Source: MGBC124762 sp048201935 (GTDB taxonomy: Bacteria > Bacillota > Clostridia > Oscillospirales > Oscillospiraceae). From it: DNA of 64,000 bases. The notes under the pieces were generated by a model, which saw only the letters and a program-made list of their open reading frames with translations, did not search any database and was not told the DNA's origin. Location: contig DBFBGR010000003.1 of assembly GCA_048201935.1 (NCBI GenBank), positions 1 through 64,000 on the forward strand, written 5' to 3'. A program made the position numbers and the translations under genes. Below, one piece after another: positions 17,607-25,393 of this stretch (the first letter of the stretch is position 1; every line of letters begins with the position of its first letter).

Positions 17607-19634
17607 TCACCTCAACAAAGTATTTTCCTCAACAGCCACGGAGAATCCGCTTTGGCCGCTGAAATAGAACTCCAAAATGTCGGCGGCCAGGCCCGCCAGG
17701 TCGCTGCCGCTGCCGCCGTGCTCGGCCACCAGGGCCAGAGCCACCTGGGGATCGTCGTAGGGGGCGAAGCACACGAAGACGGCGTTGGAGGTGGAGTTGT
17801 TCACCTGGGCCGAGCCGGTCTTGGCCCCCACCTGGAAGGGAAGGCCCCGGAAGTAGCGCCCCAGCGAGCCGGTGGTGGTCAGGTCCAGCATGCCCTTTTT
17901 GATGGCGGCCAGGTTCTTTTCGTCGATGGAGACGCTGTCCACCACCTGGGGCTGGTACTCCATCACGGTCTGGGTGTAGTCGGCGCTCTTGGCGCTCTTG
18001 AAGAGATGGGCGGCGTAGCGGTTGCCGCCGTTGACCAAGGTGGCGGTGTAGTTGGCAAGCTGCAAGGGCGTGAACTGGTTGTTCTCCTGGCCGATGGCGG
18101 CGGAGAGGGTGGAGCCGTCGTACCAGGTCTGGCCTAGGACGTTTTCGGTGTACTCCGGCCCGGCCACCACGCCGGTCTCCTCGGGCAGCTCGATGCCGGT
18201 AGGTTGGCCCAGGCCAAAGCGCTTGGCGTAGTCGTTGATGGTCTCAATGCCCACGCGCCGGCCCACGTCGTAGAAGAACACGTTGCACGAGACCTCGATG
18301 GCCCGGGTGACGTTCACGTTGCCGTGGGTGCCGCCAAACTGGCGGTAGATCCAGCACTGGGGCTGCATACCCTTATAATACGTGTACCGCCCCGTGTCCC
18401 GGATGAGGGTGGTGGGGGTGATGATCCCCTCCTCCAGCCCGGCGGTGGCTACCAGCATCTTGAAGGTGGAGCCCGGGGGATAAAGGCCCTGGATGGCCTT
18501 GTTGTTGAAGGGCTGCAAGGGGTCCTCCTTGGCGGCGTTGTAGGCGGCGGTGTCTTTGTAGATGGTGGACAGGTCGTAGGTGGGGTAGGAAGCCAGGGCC
18601 AGCACCGCCCCGGTGTGTACGTCCACCATGGCCGCCGCCGCGCCCTCCACGTCCTCGGTGAGGCCGGGGATCTTCTCGTCCAGGGTGTCCTCCACCTTCT
18701 GCTGCAAGGGGAGGTCAATGGTCAGGGCCACGTTGTACCCGGGCTTGGGCGGCTCCTTCCAGGTCTGGGACACCGCCTTGCCCTTGTCGTTGCGCTCCAC
18801 GAGCTGGACCCCGGCGGTGCCCCGCAGCAGGGCCTCGAAGGACTTTTCCACGCCGTCGGTGCCCACGATGGCGTCCATGGCGTAGCCCTGCTCTTTGTAG
18901 GTGGGCCAGTCGTCTCGCTGGATGGCGCCGGTGCGGCCCAGGACGTGGGCGGCGTAGGTGGTGGCGTATTTCCGGGTGGTGACGGGCTCGATGGTCACCC
19001 CGGGAAGACCGTGCTCGCGGACGGCGGAGATGAAGTCGATGTCCACGCCGCTGGCGAAGATATAGCTCTGCCAGATGACCTCCTTGGACCGGAGGGACAG
19101 CTCGTAGAGTACGCCGCACAGGGCCCGGGCGTCGGCGTCGGAGAGGGCTTCGTCCACGTCGTAGTCCTCCCGGAGCTGGGCCAGCAGGCCCGGGCCGCTG
19201 TCGGCCTCCCAGTCCATTTTATCCCTCAGAGCGTCAAAGTGGTTCTGGGCGCTCTGCCCAGCGGTGGCCAGGGCCAGGGTGTAGGGGGGCTTCTGGCCGA
19301 TGGGCAGGCTGTCGGGCCAGGTCACGCCGTGGTCCTGGGCCAGGTGGATGAGCTCCAGCAGCACGGCGTTCTTTTCCTTGCCCATCAAGGAGGTGTCCAG
19401 CCGGACCTGGTAAACCACCTGGTTTGTGACCATAGGCCGTCCGTAGCGGTCGGTGATGTCCCCCCGGGCGGCGGCCACGGTCTCGCTGCGGCCTACCGAC
19501 TTCACCGTACGGGCCAGAAAGGCGGCGTGGTTGGTGACCTGGAGGTCGTAGAGCACCACGAAAAAGCAGATCAGCGCGGCCACGAAGGCCAGCAGCAGGC
19601 TGGCGGTGCGGAAAAGCTCCCGGCGTTTACTCAT
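17607..19634 (-). CDS. mrdA: Penicillin-binding protein 2 (elongasome transpeptidase)
   Basis: Class B transpeptidase that crosslinks peptidoglycan during elongation with MreC/MreD. The 675 residues have a membrane anchor about 11-32, a PBP dimerisation domain (about 50-330) and the transpeptidase domain with SxxK (STFK, Ser near 388), SxN (SCN, near 449) and KTG (KTGS, near 603) all intact. It follows mreD, overlapping it by eight bases. The 675-residue length is within the PBP2 range. The name mrdA is by operon position and domain order; Gram-positive homologues have other names (pbp2A, pbpH). Confidence 0.9.
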   Translation of the reverse strand: MSKRRELFRTASLLLAFVAALICFFVVLYDLQVTNHAAFLARTVKSVGRSETVAAARGDITDRYGRPMVTNQVVYQVRLDTSLMGKEKNAVLLELIHLAQDHGVTWPDSLPIGQKPPYTLALATAGQSAQNHFDALRDKMDWEADSGPGLLAQLREDYDVDEALSDADARALCGVLYELSLRSKEVIWQSYIFASGVDIDFISAVREHGLPGVTIEPVTTRKYATTYAAHVLGRTGAIQRDDWPTYKEQGYAMDAIVGTDGVEKSFEALLRGTAGVQLVERNDKGKAVSQTWKEPPKPGYNVALTIDLPLQQKVEDTLDEKIPGLTEDVEGAAAAMVDVHTGAVLALASYPTYDLSTIYKDTAAYNAAKEDPLQPFNNKAIQGLYPPGSTFKMLVATAGLEEGIITPTTLIRDTGRYTYYKGMQPQCWIYRQFGGTHGNVNVTRAIEVSCNVFFYDVGRRVGIETINDYAKRFGLGQPTGIELPEETGVVAGPEYTENVLGQTWYDGSTLSAAIGQENNQFTPLQLANYTATLVNGGNRYAAHLFKSAKSADYTQTVMEYQPQVVDSVSIDEKNLAAIKKGMLDLTTTGSLGRYFRGLPFQVGAKTGSAQVNNSTSNAVFVCFAPYDDPQVALALVAEHGGSGSDLAGLAADILEFYFSGQSGFSVAVEENTLLR

Positions 19635-20151
19635 GGCGCACCTCCAGCTTGTCCCCGCCCACCCGGTCGTAGACCAATTTGAACAGCGGGTAGATGCCCA
19701 CGGTGAAGCAAAGGCTCCAAAGGCCCTCCTTCAGGGCCACCAGCCCCAGAGCCTCCAGGCTGCCCAGCTGGATCAGTAGGCCCCACACCACCCGGCACAG
19801 CTCCAGTGCGGCCATAGAGGCCCCGGCGCACAGGAGGTAGCCCAGGTAGGTCTGGCGCACGCCGTACTGGCTGGCGGCCCCGGAGAGAAGGCCCATCAGG
19901 CACACGCCGAAGGTCATGCCCCCAGGGGTGCCGGGATAGACGGCGTCGGCCAAAATGCCCACGCACAGGCCGAAGACCGCGCCCAGGCGGGCGCCCTCCC
20001 AAAAGGCCGCCGCCACCGCCGCCAGAGGCAGCAGCACCGGAATGACCCCGAAAAAGGGAAAACGCCACAGCACCATGGCCTCGGCGAACCACACCAGGGC
20101 CAGGGCCAGCGCGTATATGAGCCATTTGTGGACTTGATGACGTGTGGTCAT
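19627..20151 (-). CDS. mreD: Rod shape-determining membrane protein MreD
   Basis: A small polytopic membrane protein (174 residues) with about five hydrophobic segments, part of the elongasome. Sequence alone is weakly conserved in this family; the position between mreC (four bases upstream) and PBP2 (eight-base overlap), the size and topology decide the call. A conserved-looking G.LADAVYPGTPGG loop lies near residue 68. Confidence 0.85.
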   Translation of the reverse strand: MTTRHQVHKWLIYALALALVWFAEAMVLWRFPFFGVIPVLLPLAAVAAAFWEGARLGAVFGLCVGILADAVYPGTPGGMTFGVCLMGLLSGAASQYGVRQTYLGYLLCAGASMAALELCRVVWGLLIQLGSLEALGLVALKEGLWSLCFTVGIYPLFKLVYDRVGGDKLEVRHE

Positions 20152-20155
20152 GCTC

Positions 20156-20995
20156 TCACTCCACTGTGTCGAAGGATGTGATGACGAATACCTGCTTGAT
20201 GTGGTCCAGATCGGCCTTGGGCTCCACCACGGCGTAGCGGGTCATGCCCGAAGCGTCGGCGTGGACGCTCTCCACGCTGCCCACCACCAGCCCCGCGGGA
20301 TACACCCCGCCCCGGCCGGAGGTCAGCACCTCGTCCCCCGCCACCAAAAGCACGTCCTCGGGGAGGTAGGAGAGCTTCAAACGACCCTGGGTCATCAGGG
20401 AGAAGTCCCCCTCCAGCACAGCGGCGTCGTTGGTGCGCGAGACCATGCCGCCCATGTCGATGCCGGTGTCCACCACCGTCAGCACCGTGGCCCAGTTGAG
20501 GCCCACCTCGCTGACCACGCCCACCAGGTTGCCGTAGGCGTCGATGACGCACTGGTCCTTTTCGATGCCGTAGTTGCTGCCCTTGCTGATGGTGAGGGAG
20601 GACTCCCAGTTGGAGAGGGTCCGGGTGGTCACCGTGGCGTTTTCCGGGGTGAGGTCGGAGCGCTTTTGCTGGAGCTTCAAGAGCTCACGCAGGTTGCGGT
20701 TCTCCTCGATGGCGTCCTCACCCTCCCGGGCCTTGGCCTCCATGGCGGAGAGCTCCTGCCGGAGCCGCTCCACCTCTTCTTCCAGATACTCGGTGCGGTA
20801 GCGCTGGTCAAAGGTCCGCTCGCTCCAGGCCGAAAAGGCCGCTCCGGCCTGGCGGAAGGGCGTGGTCACCGCGCCCACGATATTGGCCAGGGGGTCCGCG
20901 CCGGAGACGATGAGGGAGACCACCAGCGTGATGGCGGCCAGCAGCAGAGCGATGAGCAGCACCAGGCCGCCGTTGGAACCAAACAGTTTTTTCAA
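20156..20995 (-). CDS. mreC: Rod shape-determining protein MreC
   Basis: A bitopic elongasome scaffold (279 residues): membrane segment about 11-30, coiled coil about 65-105 (EYLEEEVERLRQELSAMEAK), then two beta domains. The start is a TTG at 20993-20995, with AAGGGA upstream; no ATG or GTG upstream in frame fits. No mreB is in the operon, so MreB must be encoded elsewhere. It follows maf by four bases. Confidence 0.9.
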   Translation of the reverse strand: MKKLFGSNGGLVLLIALLLAAITLVVSLIVSGADPLANIVGAVTTPFRQAGAAFSAWSERTFDQRYRTEYLEEEVERLRQELSAMEAKAREGEDAIEENRNLRELLKLQQKRSDLTPENATVTTRTLSNWESSLTISKGSNYGIEKDQCVIDAYGNLVGVVSEVGLNWATVLTVVDTGIDMGGMVSRTNDAAVLEGDFSLMTQGRLKLSYLPEDVLLVAGDEVLTSGRGGVYPAGLVVGSVESVHADASGMTRYAVVEPKADLDHIKQVFVITSFDTVE

Positions 20996-20999
20996 GCGA

Positions 21000-21575
21000 T
21001 CATCCCTTTACAAGCGCGTTGACGCCAAATTCTTGAAGGGCCTGGCCCAGCGCGCACACCGGCAGGCCCATGACGTTGAAGTAGTCCCCCTGGATGCCCT
21101 GGACCAGCAGCGAGCCAAGGCCCTGGATGCCGTAGGCCCCGGCCTTGTCCATAGGCTCCCCGGTGGCCACGTAGGCTTCGATCTCGCCGCTGGTAAGCCT
21201 TCGGAAGGTGACGGCGGTGCGTTCCACCTTCGTGACCACACGGCCCTCTTTCTGCAGGGTAAAGCCGGTGTAGACCGCATGGGTCCGACCCGACAGGCGA
21301 GAGAGCATCTCCACGGCCTGGGCCTGGGAGTGGGGCTTGCCCAGGATGGCCTGGTCCAGCACCACCACCGTATCGGCGGCCAAAACGAGCTCCGCGGGGT
21401 GAGATTCCGCCACCGCCTGGGCCTTGCGCGCCGAGAGCTCGGCCACCGCCCGCTCCGGCGGCGTGCCCGGGGCGATGGTCTCGTCTACGTCGGCGGGGCA
21501 GACAGTGAAATCAAGGCCCATCTGGCCCAAAAGCTCTTTGCGGCGGGGCGAGCCGCTGGCGAGGATGATGTCCAT
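21000..21575 (-). CDS. maf: Maf nucleotide pyrophosphatase
   Basis: Maf/YhdE-type nucleoside triphosphate pyrophosphatase that removes noncanonical nucleotides (dTTP/UTP or m7GTP class). The ATG at 21575 gives 191 residues. Seen motifs: ASGSPRRKELL near the start, the AADTVVVLD motif with the catalytic Asp near residue 68, and the YGIQGLGS loop near 150. The open frame continues upstream through dut in another frame and must not be merged with it. Maf often sits before mreCD, as here. Confidence 0.92.
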   Translation of the reverse strand: MDIILASGSPRRKELLGQMGLDFTVCPADVDETIAPGTPPERAVAELSARKAQAVAESHPAELVLAADTVVVLDQAILGKPHSQAQAVEMLSRLSGRTHAVYTGFTLQKEGRVVTKVERTAVTFRRLTSGEIEAYVATGEPMDKAGAYGIQGLGSLLVQGIQGDYFNVMGLPVCALGQALQEFGVNALVKG

Positions 21576-21586
21576 AGCGCTCTGCC

Positions 21587-22048
21587 TCACTTTCCCGTGC
21601 TTCCAAAGCCCCCCGCGCCCCGGTCGGTCTGGGACAGGGCCTGGGCCTCTACCAAAGCGGGCTGGGCGAAGGGGACGATGACCAGCTGGGCGATCCTCTC
21701 CCCGGGCTGGATGACGTAGTCCTCCGCGCCCAGGTTCACCAGGGCCACCACGATCTCGCCGCGGTAGTCGCTGTCGATGACCCCCACACAGTTGGCGGGG
21801 GTCAGGCCGTGCTTGGTGGCCAGGCCCGAGCGGGCGAAGATGAGCCCCACGTAGCCCTCGGGGATGGCCATGGCAAGGCCCGTGGGCACCTTGGCGCAGT
21901 TCCACTGGCCCTGGGCCGCTCCGGGGGCCTGGGGCTTCAGGGTGAGGGGCGCGTCCAGGCAGGCCCGCAGGTCCAGCCCCGCCGAGCCGGCGGTGGCGTA
22001 CTGGGGCAGAACAGCGTCTGAGCGCAGTTTTTGAATGGGCAGTTCCAT
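21587..22048 (-). CDS. dut: Deoxyuridine 5'-triphosphate nucleotidohydrolase
   Basis: Hydrolyses dUTP to dUMP, keeping uracil out of DNA and feeding dTMP synthesis. All five trimeric-dUTPase motifs are present in 153 residues: I AGSAGLDLRA, II ARSGLATKHGL, III VGVIDSDYRGEI with catalytic Asp, IV GERIAQLVIVP, V DRGAGGFGSTGK. An additional loop (PQAPGAAQGQW) separates motifs I and II. It lies between the U32 gene and maf in one operon. Confidence 0.95.
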   Translation of the reverse strand: MELPIQKLRSDAVLPQYATAGSAGLDLRACLDAPLTLKPQAPGAAQGQWNCAKVPTGLAMAIPEGYVGLIFARSGLATKHGLTPANCVGVIDSDYRGEIVVALVNLGAEDYVIQPGERIAQLVIVPFAQPALVEAQALSQTDRGAGGFGSTGK

Positions 22049-22060
22049 GATAGATGACCT

Positions 22061-24097
22061 CTATTCTACATCCCGGTAATAAAGTCCCCGGGTGAAATGC
22101 TTGGGGGGCGTGCCGCCGTCCAGATACTCCCGTGCCACGGCCAGGCACCGCTGGGGCGTTTCGTCGGAGAAGACCAGCCGGGCCCCAGCCAGACCCGCGC
22201 GCCTCCACTCGGCCTTGTCCGCCAGGTAGAGCACCTGGGAGTTCAAAAGCTCATACCGCCCGCCGCCGACCTGCCGCACGGGGAAGGTGACCCCCAGCCG
22301 GTCGGTGAGGGACGCCCGCTCCACGCCGCCCGGGGCCTGCTCCAGCAGCATCAGGGGCAAACGGCCATAGACGATGGCCTCGGTGGGCAGGGCCTTGCCC
22401 AGGTCCCGGACCATGGGCAGTTTCAGTTCAAAGGAGGCGGTGGCTCCAACGAAGCCCAGCTCCTTCAGAGCCTCCAGCGTCCGGGTGTTGTAGACTCCCA
22501 GGCCAAAATCGCCCCACAGGGCAAGACCGTGACGCTGCGCGGCGTCGACCAGGTCCCAGGTGGGGACCAGCGCGTCGGTGATGCCCAGGGCGGCAATGGC
22601 TTCCAACTGCCTTTCCAGCTCTGGACGCTCCCGGTCCCAGCAGATGCGGGGCAGGACGGCCCGGAACTTTGTCCCCTGGGCCTGGGCGGCCTGGACCCGC
22701 TCTGGGTCGCCCGCCAGCAGTTCCACGCTCAGGTCGATGAAGCGGTGGGGCAAGCATAAAAGCCCGTCGGTGAGCTGCTCCCAGCGGCTCAGGGAGAAGA
22801 TGAGCTCTGGCTGGGCCGGGTCTGGGGCATGCTGGACTTCGGGCAGCGGAGCCTGTATCCTCCGCTTCGGCGGCTTGGCGCGCAGAGCGGACAGCCCGTC
22901 CAGCGCCTCCCGCCGCAGGGCGTTGAGAGCGGACTTGGGCAGGGACAGCCCCGGGGCTAAGCTTAGGGCAAATTGGTTTACATAATACGGAGTTCCCCCG
23001 GTCTTGCGAAGCTGCTCCTCCACCTCGGTGGCCTCCAAGGGTCGGTTCCGGGCGGGCTCGGGGACGGGCCCGGTGGCCTGGACGGTGTGGCCCTGGCCGT
23101 CGGAGACGGTGAGGGCGGCGGCCTGTCCGGGGAGAAGGTTGGCGGTCATGGACACGCCCACCAGCGGCGACTCCCGGCGGCAGCGGTCCCGGGCGGAGGC
23201 GTAGAGGTCCTCGGGAGACTCCTCGTCTTGGCGGGTGCCGAACATCTCCGGGCCTTTTTGGTCCAAATAGTACCCCTGGGTGAAGCCCGAGCGGGAGAAG
23301 GCCCGGCGGAGCTGGTCCAGCTCCTGGGCGGTGGGCTCCCGGTCCTCCCGGATGGCGGCGGCGTAGACCTGGGTGACGATGGCCACATACTCCGGCCGCT
23401 TCATCCGCCCCTCGATCTTGACACACGCGACCCCCATCTCGTCCAGCTCTCTGAGATGTCCGGCCAGCGACGCGTCCTTCAGCGACAGGGGATGGCCGCC
23501 GCCATAGGGCAGGCGGCAGGGCTGGGCGCACAGGCCCCGGTTGCCGCTGCGGGTGCCCACCAAGGCGGAGAGGAAGCACTGGCCGGAGTAGCACATGCAA
23601 AGGGCCCCGTGGACGAAGACCTCGATCTCTATGGGGCTATGCTGGCAGATGTGGGCGATGGCCTCCCGGGAGAGCTCCCGGCTCAAGACCACCCGCTCCA
23701 GGCCCAGATCGGCGCAGAGCTTCACCCCGTCCAGGGAGTGGACGGTCATCTGGGTGGAGCCGTGGAGGGGAAGGTCGGGGAACTGAGCCTGCAGGCATGA
23801 AGCCAGCCCCAGGTCCTGGACCAGCACCGCGTCCACGCCGACGGCGTTGGCGTAGCCCGCCAGGTCCAGCGCGGCGGGCAGCTCCCGGTCGGAGAGAAGG
23901 GTGTTCAGCGTCAGGTAGACCTTTACGCCACGGATATGGCAGTATTCCACCGCCTGGTCCAAGTCCTCCAGACTGAAATTCCTGGCTCGCCGTCGGGCGT
24001 TAAAATCGCCGCAACCCAGATAGACCGCCCCCGCACCGCTTTGGACGGCGGCAGTGACCGCCTCGGGGGACCCGGCGGGGGAGAGCAGCTCCAGCAT
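22061..24097 (-). CDS. U32-family peptidase-like protein (RlhA/PrtC type, with DUF3656)
   Basis: A 678-residue protein with an N-terminal U32 barrel (LLSPAGSPEAVTAAVQSGAGAVYLG) and the family signature EVFVHGALCMCYSGQCFLSALVG near residue 158, followed by GNRGLCAQPCRLPY. The Cys residues there are the likely metal or cluster ligands. The C-terminal half contains a DUF3656-like insertion. Relatives act in rRNA hydroxycytidine formation (RlhA) or are called collagenase-like proteases; which applies here cannot be decided. It follows zapA by four bases. Confidence 0.82.
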   Translation of the reverse strand: MLELLSPAGSPEAVTAAVQSGAGAVYLGCGDFNARRRARNFSLEDLDQAVEYCHIRGVKVYLTLNTLLSDRELPAALDLAGYANAVGVDAVLVQDLGLASCLQAQFPDLPLHGSTQMTVHSLDGVKLCADLGLERVVLSRELSREAIAHICQHSPIEIEVFVHGALCMCYSGQCFLSALVGTRSGNRGLCAQPCRLPYGGGHPLSLKDASLAGHLRELDEMGVACVKIEGRMKRPEYVAIVTQVYAAAIREDREPTAQELDQLRRAFSRSGFTQGYYLDQKGPEMFGTRQDEESPEDLYASARDRCRRESPLVGVSMTANLLPGQAAALTVSDGQGHTVQATGPVPEPARNRPLEATEVEEQLRKTGGTPYYVNQFALSLAPGLSLPKSALNALRREALDGLSALRAKPPKRRIQAPLPEVQHAPDPAQPELIFSLSRWEQLTDGLLCLPHRFIDLSVELLAGDPERVQAAQAQGTKFRAVLPRICWDRERPELERQLEAIAALGITDALVPTWDLVDAAQRHGLALWGDFGLGVYNTRTLEALKELGFVGATASFELKLPMVRDLGKALPTEAIVYGRLPLMLLEQAPGGVERASLTDRLGVTFPVRQVGGGRYELLNSQVLYLADKAEWRRAGLAGARLVFSDETPQRCLAVAREYLDGGTPPKHFTRGLYYRDVE

Positions 24098-24101
24098 GGA
24101 G

Positions 24102-24413
24102 TTACTTCTGGCCCTTCAGGGCAAAGATCTCCCGCTTGGCCTCGGACAGCTCCAGCTTCAGCTTGGTGGACTCCTCCAGGTATTCCTTGAGCTGGCGGCG
24201 GAGATTTTCCGAGCTCTCCTGCTCCTGGAAGAGCTCCTCGGTGATGTTCATGGCCGAGAGGATGCAGCCGTCGATGAGGGAGAGCTTGCCGGCGGTCAGG
24301 GTCTCGGCCAGCTTGCCGTCCACATACTCGGCGATCCTCTGGGTCTGGGCGGCGTCGCCCTCGGTCAGCAGGGTGAAGGTCCGCTCAGCGATGGTCACGT
24401 TTACGCGGTTCAT
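24102..24413 (-). CDS. zapA: Cell division protein ZapA
   Basis: Stabilises FtsZ bundles at the division ring. The ATG at 24413 gives 103 residues; an upstream ATG at 24497 lies inside the promoter region and is rejected. The N-terminal beta domain (NRVNVTIAERTFTLL) is followed by a helical coiled coil (about 58-100). It is the first gene of the nine-gene operon that runs down to the RluD-like gene, consistent with coordinate expression of division, wall and housekeeping functions. Confidence 0.85.
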   Translation of the reverse strand: MNRVNVTIAERTFTLLTEGDAAQTQRIAEYVDGKLAETLTAGKLSLIDGCILSAMNITEELFQEQESSENLRRQLKEYLEESTKLKLELSEAKREIFALKGQK

Positions 24414-24452
24414 GACTAGGCCCCCTTTTTTTATTAGAGGTATACGGTATGT

Positions 24453-24480
24453 ATTATACCAACTTTTTCCCCGCTTGAAA
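24453..24480 (-). promoter_or_regulatory. Probable promoter of the zapA-to-rluD operon
   Basis: A TATAAT -10 is read on the minus strand at 24453-24458, with a weak -35 (TTTCAA, 24475-24480) 16 bases upstream. It lies about 40 bases before zapA. Confidence 0.55.
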
Positions 24481-24539
24481 AGGGGAAATTTCGACAAAGC
24501 CCGCCCGGGGCAAAAACTCCGCCGGACGGCGGGCTATCC

Positions 24540-24568
24540 TTGACGGCTCAGGGCGGTTGTGCTATGAT
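24540..24568 (+). promoter_or_regulatory. Sigma-A promoter of the rlmB-type gene
   Basis: TTGACG (24540-24545) and TATGAT (24563-24568) are separated by exactly 17 bases, 45 bases before the ATG. A GCCCGCC...GGCGGGC inverted repeat (24499-24534) lies just upstream, between this and the divergent zapA promoter. Confidence 0.85.
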
Positions 24569-24612
24569 ATATCAGTACAAATTTTGCCTATGGCGGAAGG
24601 AGGCGGCCCTTG

Positions 24613-25389
24613 ATGTCCCAGGAGGAATACCGCAACAAGCAAGAGAGCGCGGACGGCGTCATCGAAGGGCGCAACGCCGTGCTGGAGGCCCTGCGGGCCG
24701 GAGCCAGCATCGACAAGCTGTACCTGGCCAAGGGCGATGTGGACGCCGCGCTGCGGCATCTGGCCTCCACCGCCCGGAGCCGGGGCGTTGTGGTGGTGGA
24801 GTGTGACCGGCGCAAGCTGGACGCCATGAGCGTCACCCACGCCCACCAAGGGGCCATCGCCGTCACCGCCGTGCGGGAGTACGCCGACGTGGACGACATT
24901 CTGGACGTGGCCCGGGAAAAGGGCGAGCCCCCCTTGGTCATCGTCTGTGACGAGCTCTCCGACCCCCACAACCTGGGGGCGGTCATCCGCACCGCCGAGT
25001 GCGCCGGGGCCCACGGGGTCATCATCCCCAAGCGCCGCTCCGCCGGACTCACCGCCGTGGTGGCCAAGACCTCCGCGGGGGCGGTGAGCTATATGCCCGT
25101 GGCCCGGGTGCCCAACCTGACGGCCTGCTTGAAGGACCTGAAGGCTCAGGGCCTGTGGGTCTACGGCACCGCCATGGACGGCGAGAGAGAGATCTACCAG
25201 GCCGACCTCACCGGTCCCGCCGCCATCGTCATCGGCAGCGAGGGCAACGGCATGAGCCGCCTGGTGTCCGAGACCTGCGATGTGCGCCTGGCCATCCCCA
25301 TGAAGGGACGGCTCAACTCCTTGAACGCCAGCGCCGCCGCCGCCATTGTCATCTTTGAGGCGGTGCGCCAGCGCCTTGGGAAGGGGTGA
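24613..25389 (+). CDS. rlmB: 23S rRNA 2'-O-methyltransferase, TrmH/SpoU family (RlmB-like)
   Basis: Methylates the 2'-OH of a guanosine in 23S rRNA with S-adenosylmethionine. The ATG at 24613 gives 258 residues and is well placed after GGAAGGAGG. An N-terminal SpoU substrate-binding domain (EGRNAVLEAL) precedes the knotted SPOUT domain with motif 1 HNLGAVIRTAECAG near residue 121, motif 2 IGSEGNGMSRL near 208 and motif 3 IPMKGRLNSLNASAAAAI near 230. It could equally be a related SpoU enzyme with another target. Confidence 0.88.
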   Translation: MSQEEYRNKQESADGVIEGRNAVLEALRAGASIDKLYLAKGDVDAALRHLASTARSRGVVVVECDRRKLDAMSVTHAHQGAIAVTAVREYADVDDILDVAREKGEPPLVIVCDELSDPHNLGAVIRTAECAGAHGVIIPKRRSAGLTAVVAKTSAGAVSYMPVARVPNLTACLKDLKAQGLWVYGTAMDGEREIYQADLTGPAAIVIGSEGNGMSRLVSETCDVRLAIPMKGRLNSLNASAAAAIVIFEAVRQRLGKG

Positions 25390-25393
25390 GCGC

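Noticed and set aside
21000..22208. One long minus-strand frame spanning maf and dut.
   Set aside because: Maf begins at its own ATG at 21575 and dut is read in another frame; the upstream part of this frame has no family match and is spurious.
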